From positions 13,320,932 to 13,384,931 of the forward strand of contig NC_092679.1 of the NCBI RefSeq assembly GCF_964355755.1: a stretch of 64,000 nucleotides of DNA. The letters run 5' to 3'. The notes beneath the pieces are model-generated. The model searched no databases. It had not been told where the DNA came from and worked only from the letters and a program-made list of their open reading frames with translations. The DNA comes from Antedon mediterranea (Eukaryota; Echinodermata; Crinoidea; Comatulida; Antedonidae). The translations under genes were made by a program, and so were the position numbers. Position 1 is the stretch's first letter. Each line of letters opens with the position of its first letter. Shown here one piece after another: positions 21,901 through 30,656 of this stretch.

Positions 21901-24875
21901 AATTTAAGGACGCGTACGAACCCTGTATTTTATTAATAATGTAAATTTCAAATTTGTTTTTATTGGGAATGTGACAATGACATACTCATACATTGAAGTA
22001 GAAATTAAAGGAAAAAGAAGATTCAATCCAAATAGCTATTCAAATATTTACCATCGACCTTCCAACAACTTTGGATGTCTTCAATTATCAGAAGACTGTT
22101 AATGTTATGGGAATCTGTAATTTAGCGCCTTTCACACCTGCTCCGTTCCAGCAAATAAATTTGCATATATTTTGCTTTCTCTATTATTCCATGTGACTAT
22201 TGTAGTGTATGCGCCAATATTTTTACTCCATATTCGCGTACCCGTGTCGTAAAAACATAAGTCACTAATGCTGAATGCACAATCTGACACATGTAACGTC
22301 TTCTTATTGGTCACTAGTTGTTATTGAATTTTTACGACTCATAAGAATTTACATAATGAAACTGAAACATTATGAATAAAATTATGCGCATGCATATGTG
22401 TTATTAATGATTTTATTTGGTTCCAAAAAACTAAACTGTAATTGTCTTGCAGATCTAAACACCACTATAAACCAAAAGAACCAACATCTTGCAGTTCTGG
22501 CAAATACAATGCAAAAGTTACAGTAGAGCATTACATTCAATTCAGCTCACTTAAAATTACAATTTCTCTGGGCTGCCCCTTTAAAAAATCTGCAACTGCG
22601 TCACTAAACTTCAAGAAACCTCAACAAATTGTTAATTTCATAAATTCATTCAATACCATTATGGAAGAAAATGTAATGTTTTGTGTAAAACACAGCTATT
22701 CAGTTTATGTCTGCTATGGGACTACTGGTTGAAGTAATAACAAATTGACTAACAAATTAGGCCAGAAATATCATATCACAATACCAAATTATGTAAAATT
22801 AAATCATTTTGATTATTAAATAGCTCTTTTTGATATGTTTAAATTAGGTCTAGAAACTACAATAGGCTTTTGAAAATGGTTAATAAATCAAGGTCAGCTT
22901 AAATTGACAATGCATTCATAGTGTTCAATACAATTGAATTATCATTTGCAGAATTTCCTTCTCAAGAATCCAGGGACTATTAGTTACACGGTATCGATAG
23001 TAGTACCTAGATTGAGATTGTACCGATTATTAAACAAAGTAGTATTAACTATTATATAATAACAATTTATGCACAACAAATATAATTTAAACCTACATTT
23101 TTACCTAATTCTGTGATCATAATACCAATATTTATTACACATACAGTAGTGTTGGTAAGCTACAGTACAGTATGTACAGTAAGCAAGCATGCTATTTTGA
23201 AGTAAAATGTACTGTATACAGTACTACAATAATACAAATTCAAAGCGTCTATTCTTATACACTAATATGTTTACCTCAATGCACAAAGAGCTAATATTTT
23301 TTCTTCAGCTATAAAACAATTGCACAATTACCAATAATAATGATTACATTCAAACTTCCCACACATTCTATTAGTAATGTATTATTCCTACAAGTACCCT
23401 TTCCTACAGTGCACTGCAAACATACTGTAGTTTTAATACTGTAGAGAAACAGTACAATTTTAAACCTTCTGAATACCAATTTGGAACAAAACTATGTTGC
23501 CTATTTCAGATGATCTAGGTACGTGCAGTAATAAGACTCAAAACTCCACATCATATTTTACCTTCCTGTATGCAACAGACACTATGTTTTATACCATTAG
23601 AATACTAGAGTACTTGAGTTATAGTTTGATTTAATGCAACATGTCATGACGATTTTATTTTATTTTATTATTCAATTTCGGCATGAAAACAAAGACCATA
23701 CATACAGTAGAAAGGGTAGAATGATTTTAACATACGGTACTGTAGCAGCGTTTACTGAAACACAACTTGTGTGTGTGTACTCATGGAAGTACCTCCATGG
23801 TGTACTGTACAGGTACAATAGGCTATCTGCAATACATGCCTCCATTTAATAAGTTGTTAAGCTTGGTGCCCAACTATTGTATGAGGGACGTACTGTAGCA
23901 CAAACATGTATGATCTACATGTGATTAGTCATCAAATTATTTGCATACACCTACTGTAGAGCCAAGCTCCCTTCTCAATTTAGTTTTAAAAGTATAGATT
24001 TTTATTCATGTGAGTAGGTACAGTAGCTATACAGCATCCACATACTGTTGTCAGTAGCCAACCAGACTTAAAGTCTGTATTCCATTACAGTAGGTTGCGC
24101 AAATCGAAAGCATTAGCTTATACACATGCATAAATATCTTTCCATCTTCCTAATCCTTTTCTGCAATAAATTCTCTAGTTATTTAAGTTTTTCGCTTCCA
24201 CGAAATTGGTAGTTTCTACATTTTGCGAAAAATTACGCAAGCAATCAGAGCCCAGGAAATAAGTAATGACGTTCATGAGCACTAATGTAAATAAAAAAAC
24301 TTGCCACATGCGCGTTATAAATTAAATTCGCAGCTATCGCACTTGTACAGTAAAGTAGTGTTGTTGTACAGTACAGTTTTTAGTAGTGCAAATTTTGTTC
24401 TCTGCGAAACATTGGGATTTGTGCGAATAAATTTGCTTAGTTAAAAAAGGCCTTCAAAGGAAGGTACAGTATAGCCCCGATTAAATAGAAATGGGAAAAA
24501 TATGCTGATCAAAATATCAAATAATGTTACATTCATTCGCAATGCATGATAGTGATTATTACAATAGGGTGCAACAATCTTTATTATTCCTAATCAACCT
24601 GGAATCAGATCATCAATCACGTTATACATGTTTCATGTGATTGGCTGTGATCTGTGAAAAATTAAGATGTGCTCCTGTACGGTATGTATCTGAAAATAAA
24701 CTGTGGTTAAGGTACAGCAGTATTAATACATTTATTTGTCATTAATTTTAATGTTTATAATTCTTATCTTAAATACAAAATTACATACCTTCTTTAGGCC
24801 ATCTACAAATTGTCCTTTCCATTTACTTGGAGCCTGTACAAGATTTTCACTCTCTGGCTCGATTGCGGTTGCCAT
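832..24875 (-). CDS. SOS1: Son of sevenless (SOS) Ras guanine-nucleotide exchange factor, 5' part of the gene
   Basis: SOS loads GTP onto Ras (and Rac through its DH domain) at the plasma membrane after receptor tyrosine kinase signalling through GRB2. Only the first 143 codons lie in the window: exon 1 24875-24789 (29 codons), exon 2 2530-2273 (86 codons) and exon 3 915-832 (28 codons). All three are phase 0, so they join without a frameshift. The encoded part is the N-terminal tandem histone-fold domain, which autoinhibits SOS and binds phospholipids. Recognisable stretches are [14 protein letters not shown] in exon 1, [19 protein letters not shown] in exon 2 and LGYKIDQQV with [10 protein letters not shown] in exon 3; each has a close counterpart at the same position in vertebrate SOS1/SOS2. 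The DH, PH, REM, CDC25 and proline-rich regions must lie left of the window. Invertebrates usually have a single SOS, so the symbol does not imply orthology to SOS1 over SOS2. Intron 1 is about 22 kb. Confidence 0.9.
916..2272. other. SOS intron 2
   Basis: AT-rich intron of the SOS gene. I see no coding potential beyond short chance ORFs and no convincing mobile element. Confidence 0.6.
2273..2530 (-). CDS. SOS1: SOS coding exon 2 (histone-fold domain)
   Basis: The exon has an acceptor TTGTAG before 2530 and a donor GTAGTG after 2273; its 258 bases are phase 0 at both ends. The product begins VQKQVH and contains [14 protein letters not shown] and [19 protein letters not shown], the signature of the first histone fold of SOS. 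The exon ends LK, exactly where the vertebrate protein continues into EVLGYKID. Confidence 0.92.
2611..3133. repeat. Degenerate minisatellite in SOS intron 1
   Basis: A block of irregular tandem repeats built from GGTACAATCTATTGAGTA, CACCAGAACACTGTACATG and TATGCGTAATGGTGTTTGG. The first unit is about 90 bases and almost exactly repeated (2611-2700 and 2692-2790); later units are shorter and more diverged. The three-base regularity keeps several frames open on both strands, which explains the small overlapping ORFs here; none looks like a protein gene. Confidence 0.85.
5650..5945 (+). mobile_element. tRNA-derived SINE (type II tRNA head), plus strand
   Basis: The copy begins with a tRNA-like head: box A region GGGTGGCAAAGCAGTTAAG and box B-like TTTGAGGCCGATTCC near 5764. 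A body follows with CTTTTGGTATAAGGACTATA and a tail ending near GGTTCACAAAAAGCCCC. The same body in opposite orientation occurs at 35238-35525 and 37047-37345. The long gap between boxes A and B suggests an ancestor with a variable arm (tRNA-Leu or tRNA-Ser). This is the most diverged of the full copies. Confidence 0.75.
9702..9985. repeat. Tandem duplication, about 149-base spacing
   Basis: Bases 9702-9837 are repeated with few changes at 9850-9985. The shared core contains CGTATGACGTGCACGTGGCA, an inverted motif ACTCGTC..GACGAGT, and AGTTCAAATCTAG followed by T runs. The AGTTCAAATCT segment resembles a Pol III box B, so the unit may come from a tRNA-like SINE, but no good box A is visible. 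Confidence 0.8.
10048..10436. mobile_element. MITE-like element with inverted ends
   Basis: The left end (from 10051, ATGCCTCGATTGCACTGG, then GGTAAAATTAACCAAG) and the right end (GTTGGTTAAATTTACC, then CTAGTGCGAATGAGGCTTTA) are imperfect inverted copies of each other. No coding sequence lies inside. I could not fix a target-site duplication. Confidence 0.6.
11939..13733. mobile_element. About 1.8-kb element with inverted ends (non-autonomous DNA transposon)
   Basis: The left end has GCTTCCTACGCTCGCGCTAA and the right end TTAGCGCGAGCATAGGCTTC, in inverted orientation. Just inside each end are palindromic GCCAAAATGGC / CGCCAAATTTGGCG-type motifs. The interior is richer in CpG than the surroundings. 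No transposase reading frame is recognisable. Exact ends and target-site duplication are uncertain. Confidence 0.55.
13770..13912. mobile_element. MITE, AAGCTTGGTTCCCACT family
   Basis: This is a short element of about 140 bases. It starts AAGCTTGGTTCCCACTTGG and ends with the inverted form GTGTGAACCAAGCTT. It has an internal partial palindrome and no coding capacity. Related copies lie at 42694-42833, 48263-48413 and 55479-55642. Confidence 0.75.
14093..16185. mobile_element. TA-flanked DNA transposon (pogo/Tc1-mariner-like ends), interrupted
   Basis: The ends are inverted repeats starting CAGTCGACTCCGCCTAAGTC and ending GACTTAGGCGGAGTCGACTG. Each is flanked by TA (14091-14092 and 16186-16187), the target used by Tc1/mariner/pogo elements. 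The ends are followed inward by further near-inverted motifs (ACTTCGACTTACA / TGACTTACACAAATTCGAC). No transposase frame remains. A second element (14318-15693) sits inside, so the host copy is only about 0.7 kb without it. Confidence 0.75.
14318..15693. mobile_element. TTAA-flanked element nested in the TA-flanked transposon
   Basis: The left end reads AGTGGAGCTCCACCCAGA and the right end is its inverted relative ending GAGTGTAGCTCCACT. Both sides carry TTAA (14314-14317 and 15694-15697), the target of piggyBac and Kolobok families. No transposase is recognisable, so it is probably non-autonomous. A fragment with a similar end lies near 37634 (TTAAAGGGTAGCTCCGGATA). Confidence 0.7.
16660..17069 (-). 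mobile_element. 5S rRNA-derived SINE (SINE3 type)
   Basis: Read on the minus strand from 17069, the head is 5S rRNA-like: CCATACTGCGTTGAAACACC, then GTTAAGCAATGTTGGGCCTG and TGGATGGGAGACCG, which contain the 5S internal promoter region. After the head comes a body with GCCTCATCCTTCGGATGGGA and TGCACGTTAAAGAAC, a central segment shared by many animal SINE families. The 3' limit near 16660 is approximate. SINE3-type elements are Pol III transcribed and moved by LINE machinery. Confidence 0.85.
17070..17281. repeat. Long near-perfect palindrome (foldback element)
   Basis: Arms of about 65 bases (17103-17168 and about 17186-17249) are almost perfect inverted copies around a short centre, AAGCGCCAGCTGA. 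Outside them, less perfect complementarity continues (ATACAGATATT on the left, AATATCTGTTATATTATAT on the right). The left end abuts the 5S SINE head directly. No coding capacity. Confidence 0.85.
17720..17960 (+). mobile_element. tRNA-derived SINE with internal duplication
   Basis: The head has box A-like GTGGCGCAACGGTTGAAGCG and box B-like CGAGTTCAAGATCGAG. Downstream, a unit containing CGAAAATTACACAGTCAATA and TCTCGAGAAT-type sequence occurs twice (about 17836-17880 and 17907-17950). It is unrelated in body to the SINEs at 5650 and 35238. Confidence 0.6.
18705..21244 (-). pseudogene. hAT-family transposase, frameshifted
   Basis: Exon 1 (21244-20670) starts [11 protein letters not shown] and has a BED-like zinc finger, CKLCRK...H..KKHKQ. 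It is followed by a GTAAGT donor and an acceptor before 20529, which restore the frame (R at the junction, then [20 protein letters not shown]). The catalytic region continues to a stop near 19534. The C-terminal part begins at 19550 in a frame offset by one base; the break falls in the run TTTAAAAATGAG, consistent with one inserted A. The C-terminal frame (to 18705) includes the hAT dimerisation signature [15 protein letters not shown] and ends in a coiled-coil, lysine-rich tail. Apart from this break the coding sequence is intact, so the copy is young. A sequencing error in the A run is an alternative. Confidence 0.8.
21358..21414. repeat. Perfect 24-bp hairpin upstream of the hAT transposase
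   Basis: Arms 21358-21381 and 21391-21414 are perfect inverted copies (CTATACTCGCATTC... / ...GAATGCGAGTATAG) around the nine-base loop TTATCAGAG. It lies about 115 bases upstream of the transposase start, between it and the right transposon end. Confidence 0.9.
22128..22292. mobile_element. MITE fragment related to the element at 40195
   Basis: It begins CCTTTCACACCTGCTCCGTTC and contains GTAAAAACATAAGTCACTAATGCTG, both shared with the MITE at 40195-40409. The right end is missing, so this is a truncated copy. Confidence 0.55.
24789..24875 (-). CDS. SOS1: SOS coding exon 1
   Basis: The ATG is at 24875-24873 and the exon ends at 24789 before a GTATGT donor. It encodes 29 residues ending [14 protein letters not shown], matching the PKWRGLL..ALKK stretch near the start of vertebrate SOS proteins. 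The short acidic lead ([14 protein letters not shown]) is not conserved. The exon is phase 0 and joins directly to the exon starting at 2530. Confidence 0.88.
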
Positions 24876-27785
24876 TATGACATTTCGTTATAATATCCAC
24901 GAACAAGGCAATGCTCAAAATAGCAAAATATTCTTTTACACAATCATTATCGTAATCTCCAGACTTTAGCTCTTAAGTTCCTCAACCCTGGAATAATTGG
25001 ATTAGGTTCCATACAGTTTGTACAATTCAGCCAAAACAATGACGCTGCATTTAGTAGGCCTAGTAGAAATGGCAAAAATGACACCTCCTTGGAATCATTT
25101 ACATGATGGTGCAATGTTTGTATTCCTTTTTATTTTATGACAATCAAAAATATTGACAATGACTTAACATTAACAATACAACAATCAATGATTAAAAAGT
25201 GTCAAATAAATGCACTTTCAGTTAAATATGCAACTTTTCTTGACACATCAAGTACAACTTTAAATAAAGGTTATCTCCAGAATTACATTATAGTGCAGAC
25301 ATTAGTTAGGCCTAGGCTAGGCCCAAAAACTCGGACCTTCCTCTATGTACACCCACTATTACACCACCACCAGGATACGAGAGAGATGATGCCAGTGAGT
25401 GGCGTTTGCCAGGTTCTTCGCAGCAGCAGCGAGATAGATAAATGAGATCACCATTGAACTCTATTGAAACGATTTAATAGTTGGACAACGCCAGAATAAC
25501 TAATATTTAAGTGTCAAAATACATATCTGTGTTAGAATGTTGCAATAATCAATTTAAATTCCACAGGCCTACACTCTCATACACTGCGTAGAGGGAGAAA
25601 TTGAGGAAGCAGCAAGATGGAGTACAGTACTATCCCATGATGCAACGGAAAAGAGGGCGTATAAAAATTGTTTTTCCCTTGTTTTTTATACACATTCCAA
25701 TGATAACAGGTTACCTTTTGAAACATGAATAATATCATTATCTTTATAAATTAGCATTTTTTCCTTTTAAAACATTTAAATTTTTCAGGCCTGGATCTTC
25801 TAACTCATGTTGGCTAATTAGGCCTATAATTCAATAATTAACATGGAGTTACTCTTTTAAAATTGTAATTTAAATCCGTACTGTGCACATGATATTATTT
25901 CAAGAGAAGTGTTAACTTTATATATAACAATTTTAACATGTAATTATTAAAATATTTAAAATACAATAACAAAAACAAAGTAACTGTTTAGGCATATATG
26001 CCTACATCTCAGCAATTTCCAATCTTTTCTAAACGTGAGATAATTGTGTATGACGTTTGGCCATAGCGTAACGGGATTTGTCCGAGTCCCTTCTCTCTCT
26101 CCACTGTAGGCTTAAGTTTTGATTGTTGTCTCAGGTTTCACTTACCTTTATTTCATATTTTTCTTACATACTCATTTTGAATAAATAAATATTTGCAATC
26201 AATCAGTTCTTATTTCTTTTATTTTGCTTTTGCATACAGTAGTCTATATAATAGACCTTCATTATTTATTTTTTTTAACTGGTGGTCACGACTTAAAGTT
26301 GTCCGCAACTTATTTTGACCTCCATCCGCACATTTTTTATGTTTTTCTTGTTTATTGTAATTTTCTTTTTGCAATTTGTAATTTTTATCTTTTATTTTAA
26401 AATGTGTGGAGAAACTAATAAAACAAACAAACAAACAAATAAACACCAGCAAACAAGTTCTGAACTTCCCGGGTGATATTATTATGAAAATTATTATAAT
26501 AATAATTCTATAGGGGCCTATAGGCCTAAACACCACACGCACGTACAAAACAAATTCTAAACCACCCGGTGATAACAAATATATATTTCTTTTTAAAGGT
26601 TCCATTTGTCTTACAGATGTAGATCAATAGGCCTAAATATAAATTAAATACAATTATCATTAAAAAAAAATTTTTTATTGGAAACCAACAACTAGCTTTT
26701 TACACCATTAGTTGTACATTGTATTTATTAACTTTTTTTTATGTTTGCACTATTTTAGTTTATTTGCATATCATCTTCACATTTTAAAAAATAAATAAAA
26801 TTATTAAATTAAATTAATTAAATCAGCATTAATAAAATACATTCATAGAATGTATAAGAATACTCTTATTCGCGCCGCGGCTTTAGCAGCTATTTCCCAG
26901 AGGACATAAGCATTCAGAAACAGTTACCATATACGCGAAGCTTTTACTCTACAGCCGACAGAAATGAGAATGTTTATTAAACTCGACTCATCACACTTAC
27001 AATTGTTTTAACCTTTTCTTTTATCTTTCTTAAATAAATAACAATAAGAAGATAATACATTTGATCATTGTCGTAAAAAACTACTTAATATACTTTACTG
27101 TTACTTAGCTAATAATAAGTTTAGGCTACCGTAGGCCTTTTATTATGCTCGAACAATGTAGGCCCTACTTAGCTATCCGGAATGATATCATGATTTTCCA
27201 TTATAATCAGTTGTAATTAAAACACTATACATTTTATACATATGTTGTCTATTACGACAATCGTTTCATTTTAGAATCAAAATTACAGATGGTGGTACGT
27301 ATAAACGACTGGATCATGAATGACGCATCAATCGAGCCAATACGCTTTGCTCCATTTTCATACTTCATAATTGAGTATGATCATGGAGGCATGAAATTAT
27401 TCTAAATTTACAATTTATGGACTTTCCACGATAGACAGTTAGGCCTTAAAATAGAATGCGGATATTTTAGAGTCAACGCCTATGCTATCCGCATTAAATA
27501 ATATCTTGTGTCTATTTGCTTTTACTATACGGACCAGTTTTCAGGAACCAAATTAGTACGACTACATATCATTTGAGTTCTCTACACGGTAAGATTATTT
27601 ATGACATGAGTTTATAAGTCAACAAATATCAAGGTATTTCACTGAAGACTTTGAAGATATGTAATGTTTAAAATGTAATTATATTTAATCAACCAGTCGA
27701 TCAGGATTACGACGTTCCGATGTTAACGGGAATATATACAAATTCATTGGCACTCTCGTCACGAAGACAACATTCTCTTTCTTAT
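24876..27785. other. Intergenic region between SOS and the IFIT-like gene
   Basis: The 5' ends of SOS (minus strand) and the IFIT-like gene (plus strand) face away from each other across about 3 kb. The SOS-proximal part up to about 25660 has more CpG and G/C and may hold the SOS promoter and 5' UTR. From about 25900 to 27780 it is AT-rich. I see no coding exon. Confidence 0.5.
25612..25655 (-). promoter_or_regulatory. Possible SOS promoter element cluster
   Basis: The stretch contains AGCAAGATGGAG (YY1-like AAGATGG) and ACTATCCCATGATGCA, which resembles the ZNF143/SBS promoter motif ACTACA.TTCCCAGAATGC. Both are typical near animal housekeeping start sites. It lies about 750 bases upstream of the SOS start codon. 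The match is by eye and imperfect. Confidence 0.25.
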
Positions 27786-27868
27786 CCAATCAGCATGCTG
27801 ACTGGATTCTTTCACAAACGAAACTTCCTTCCGCCAATCGTATAAAAGCCTACTTGTTCCGAAAGCGA
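27786..27868 (+). promoter_or_regulatory. Core promoter of the IFIT-like gene (CCAAT, IRF-like site, TATA)
   Basis: In order: CCAAT at 27786-27790, ACAAACGAAACT at 27814-27825, a second CCAAT at 27834-27838, and TATAAAAG at 27841-27848. ACAAACGAAACT matches the second half of the interferon-stimulated response element (GAAANNGAAACT) exactly but has mismatches in the first half. A further GAAAGCGA lies at 27861-27868. Transcription would start near 27870. Confidence 0.55.
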
Positions 27869-27869
27869 C

Positions 27870-28012
27870 ATTTGACAAACTCGCAATCCTGTTTATCTTG
27901 AAAAAAAATGAGTTAGGCCTAGGTCGTCAAGATAATAATCAAAGTCAAATCTCAAAATGTTCAAATTGGTCCGATCGAGCTGAAACTTGGAGAAAACAAT
28001 CTTGAGGACAGG
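27870..28012 (+). other. Non-coding first exon of the IFIT-like gene (predicted)
   Basis: The predicted exon runs from about 30 bases after the TATA box to a strong donor (ACAGG before GTGAGT at 28013). The matching acceptor is the pyrimidine-rich TTTGTGTTTCTCTCTGCAG ending at 28319. A segment around 27961-27989 is partly repeated at 28083-28110 inside the intron (CCGATCGAGCTGAAACTT / CCGATTGAGCTGAAACTC). Confidence 0.5.
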
Positions 28013-28344
28013 GTGAGTATAAATCCGATATCAAGGAGAACACCATAAAAGGTCATGCGATGTACAGATAAAGGTAACATTTCAAAATTGCTCCGATTGA
28101 GCTGAAACTCTTGATCAATAGTATAATTCATGGAGTGTTGAAAGTGTAGGGTCTATTGAATATAAGTATCTCTAGTTCTTTTTCTTTATTTATATTTTCT
28201 ACATGGCATGGTAGGCTAGTTCATTAACATAGAATATATCATCCTTTGACTTTACATTTACATGAAAACAAATGTATGCGATTCCACTGTTACTTATTAT
28301 TTGTGTTTCTCTCTGCAGTGTGGCCGCCTTATCATCGAAAAACC

Positions 28345-30387
28345 ATGGCACAGTTAGAGATTGAGCTGCGTGAATTTCCATGCCATTTCATTTGGAAGCT
28401 TGAACAAAAATCTATAAAGCAATTTCGATCATTGATGGATTCGATTAATGACTATATCAACGAGTGTCCTGCTATGAAAATTGAGAGTTTACTGTTCAAA
28501 TGTTATATTTTCTATTCAGATTTTAAAGGAAATATAGACAAAAATAAAACTGATGCAATAACGTGCATTAATGAAGTGCGTAGAATTTTGCAAGATGATT
28601 TAAGTGAACAACCTTTTAAAGATGGATACTTGGCAATAGCCCTTGCTATCGAAGCTTGGCTCAACCGTCACAACAGAACAAAACTGGCCTCCAATATCAC
28701 AGAACTGCGAAGACTTGACTCAAAATATGAAATCGACTCGAGTGAGCGTAATAAGTTTACAGCAAGTATATGTTCAACAAAAGGATTTGCCCTGTCACGT
28801 GTAGGTATGATTCGATATCCTGATAGTATTAAAGAGCTTAAGAAAGCAGTAGACTTGTGCCCAGAGGTTGTCGATTGGCAGTTTTGCCTTGGTAAAATGA
28901 TATGGAGAATCGGTAAAGCATCTTCTAGGCGACATGTAACAAATAAGGACATTTTAGAAGCCGATCGCATTTTTCATAAGGTTGTAAGTGAGGATCGAAA
29001 TAATAGCTACGCACTTGCCATAATGGGAGAAATAAAGCGAAGGAGGGGTGCAATTGAGGATGCAGAAACCCTATTAAAGCGCGCTCTCGGAGATCCCATG
29101 CAAACCAACACAAAAGTTCTTGGTGAGGTGGCACAGTGTTACCGAAGAATGAAAAAGCATTCCAAATCATTGGAAGTTTTACACGTCGCTGTTAAACGAA
29201 AACCAACTTCTTTCATATTTCACCAACTCCATTGTGTGTACAGAGATATGCGCCAACAACAACCACCCGAAGATTATCTTCAAAAGGCAATTGATATGAA
29301 TCCATCTAATATGGGTGCTCAGTGTGATCGCGCTAAACAATTTTTTTCGAGAAATGAGTATGACAAAGGACGAGCATACTATGAATGGATACTAGATAAT
29401 AACCAAAATGACCCTGAAATAACAATTGAAACCACTTACATGTATGGAATGTCTCTAGGTAACATTCAACATTTTGAAGATTCAGTTGAGAAATTTGTAA
29501 TGGTTGTAGATAAAGCTCTTGAACTAAAATTGGACGATGATCCACCTCTTTTCCCTCATGAAATTAAATGGATGGTAGATGTAGCTGCCGAGCGAGTCAG
29601 AACATTTTATAAACGTAACCTAAATGAAAAGGAATCTCTTTTAAAGTTGGCAGAGTTAGAGATAAAACTTGGCAATTCAAAAGAAGCCTGTGAACACTAT
29701 AGACATCTTTTGATAATACTAACACAAGATAATGAAGATACGAGTGATCTTGAATGGAAATGTCTTGAATACTTAGCCGAAATAAGCACTAAACATAGGA
29801 AGATGGATGACGTCGATACCATCGTGAATAAAATGGAAGAGCTGAATCTTTCGAATTCAAAACCTGAAATACTGGATAAGTGCAAGGAAGCACTAGCGCT
29901 TGAGAGAGGCAGGGTTGCTTTAGCTGATGGTAGAAACAGTGATGCTCATAAACTGCTTATTGAATCGGTAGAATTTGGTAATATAACAGGAGCAAAAATT
30001 CTTCTTGGTGAAGTCAAAGAGATGGACAGAGGAAACAGAATCTTCTACATAAGTTGTGCCCACATTGATATTTGTACTGATCGAAGTCAAGATAACAACA
30101 ATGAATTAAGAGCTGATCTTGAGTCAGTGCTTTCAGATGATACTTCAACAGTAGGAATTGCTTTGAAAGACTTACGAGACACACAATATAGAATGGAGCG
30201 TAATATTCTGCAAAAAAGTTCACAAGTTGCAACATTAACGAAAGACGTAATTCACAAATGCCGAACTATTCTTAATGAGACAATGGTGACATTTAAAAAT
30301 CGCCACTATTCAAACAAAAAGACATCTTGTGACTACCAGAACCTATATGATTGTCCTTCAGAGGATGTAGAAGCCAACCTAAAATAA
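28345..30387 (+). CDS. IFIT-like tetratricopeptide repeat protein
   Basis: IFIT proteins are cytoplasmic helical TPR proteins; vertebrate members bind viral or non-self 5' RNA ends and block translation. I choose the ATG at 28345: it has an ideal context (ACCATGG), lies just after a strong splice acceptor at 28319, and starts MAQLEIELREFPCHFIWKL, which resembles the N-terminal L..L.CHFTW.L motif of IFITs. The frame is open 99 bases further upstream, but that part is intron. The 680-residue product has TPR-like helix pairs, for example KGFALSRVGMIRYPDSIKEL, ADRIFHKVVSEDRNNSYALA, AETLLKRAL and ASEVLHVAV-like KSLEVLHVAVKRKPTSF. It is about 200 residues longer than mammalian IFITs; the extra length is C-terminal. 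The gene has one long coding exon after a short 5' exon, the same plan as vertebrate IFIT genes. Whether it is antiviral here is inference from the family. Confidence 0.8.
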   Translation: MAQLEIELREFPCHFIWKLEQKSIKQFRSLMDSINDYINECPAMKIESLLFKCYIFYSDFKGNIDKNKTDAITCINEVRRILQDDLSEQPFKDGYLAIALAIEAWLNRHNRTKLASNITELRRLDSKYEIDSSERNKFTASICSTKGFALSRVGMIRYPDSIKELKKAVDLCPEVVDWQFCLGKMIWRIGKASSRRHVTNKDILEADRIFHKVVSEDRNNSYALAIMGEIKRRRGAIEDAETLLKRALGDPMQTNTKVLGEVAQCYRRMKKHSKSLEVLHVAVKRKPTSFIFHQLHCVYRDMRQQQPPEDYLQKAIDMNPSNMGAQCDRAKQFFSRNEYDKGRAYYEWILDNNQNDPEITIETTYMYGMSLGNIQHFEDSVEKFVMVVDKALELKLDDDPPLFPHEIKWMVDVAAERVRTFYKRNLNEKESLLKLAELEIKLGNSKEACEHYRHLLIILTQDNEDTSDLEWKCLEYLAEISTKHRKMDDVDTIVNKMEELNLSNSKPEILDKCKEALALERGRVALADGRNSDAHKLLIESVEFGNITGAKILLGEVKEMDRGNRIFYISCAHIDICTDRSQDNNNELRADLESVLSDDTSTVGIALKDLRDTQYRMERNILQKSSQVATLTKDVIHKCRTILNETMVTFKNRHYSNKKTSCDYQNLYDCPSEDVEANLK

Positions 30388-30656
30388 AAAATTGAGAATA
30401 ATTGGCCCAACTTCGACAACCAATTTCCAGATTTATTTAGTTTCCTAGTTTCTGTAAGTAAAAATGTTAAACATTATTTTAGGCTATAGTACAATATAAC
30501 CGACAATACATCGGCAATACATAATTTTTCTTTTTTATTACGTACAAGACTCGACAGACGCACATTTGTAATCAATAACAATTACTGTATACGGATAAAA
30601 AGCCTGTACAATGTAATATCCAAATATTATTTTATGAAGTTATTATTTTTTTACAG

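Larger units (their letters stand above)
18097..21925 (-). mobile_element. hAT-like DNA transposon, nearly complete
   Basis: The left end is CAGGGTTCGTACACC and the right end is GCGTACGAACCCTG. Subterminal TTCAAGGAC-type motifs are repeated at both ends, as in hAT elements. TATTTT lies directly outside both ends (18091-18096 and 21926-21931), an apparent six-base target-site duplication. The element carries a transposase gene on the minus strand and a 24-bp perfect hairpin upstream of it. It sits in SOS intron 1 on the same strand as SOS. Confidence 0.85.
3140..24788. other. Remainder of SOS intron 1
   Basis: Outside the repeats listed separately, intron 1 is AT-rich DNA with many short palindromic TACTGTA/TACAGTA words and TAGGCCTA words. 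The ORFs at 5603, 6444, 9884, 14805 and 22442 show no domain and no convincing splice context, and I regard them as chance. No further SOS exon was needed to keep the protein alignment continuous. Confidence 0.5.

Noticed and set aside
26058-26105. tRNA-like motif (GGCCATAGCGTAACGG, then GTCCGAGTCCC)
   Set aside because: Box A is only partly matched and no box B with a stem is present. Too weak to call even a SINE fragment.
26219-26605. 128-codon ORF on the minus strand
   Set aside because: Driven by AT-rich homopolymers and an AAAC microsatellite near 26420-26450; no domain.
28246-28344. Upstream 33-codon extension of the IFIT-like ORF (MTLHLHENKCMRF...), which looks like a signal peptide
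   Set aside because: The region contains a strong pyrimidine tract and CAG acceptor at 28319, the ATG at 28345 has an ideal context, and the protein from there matches the IFIT N-terminus. The extension is most likely intron.
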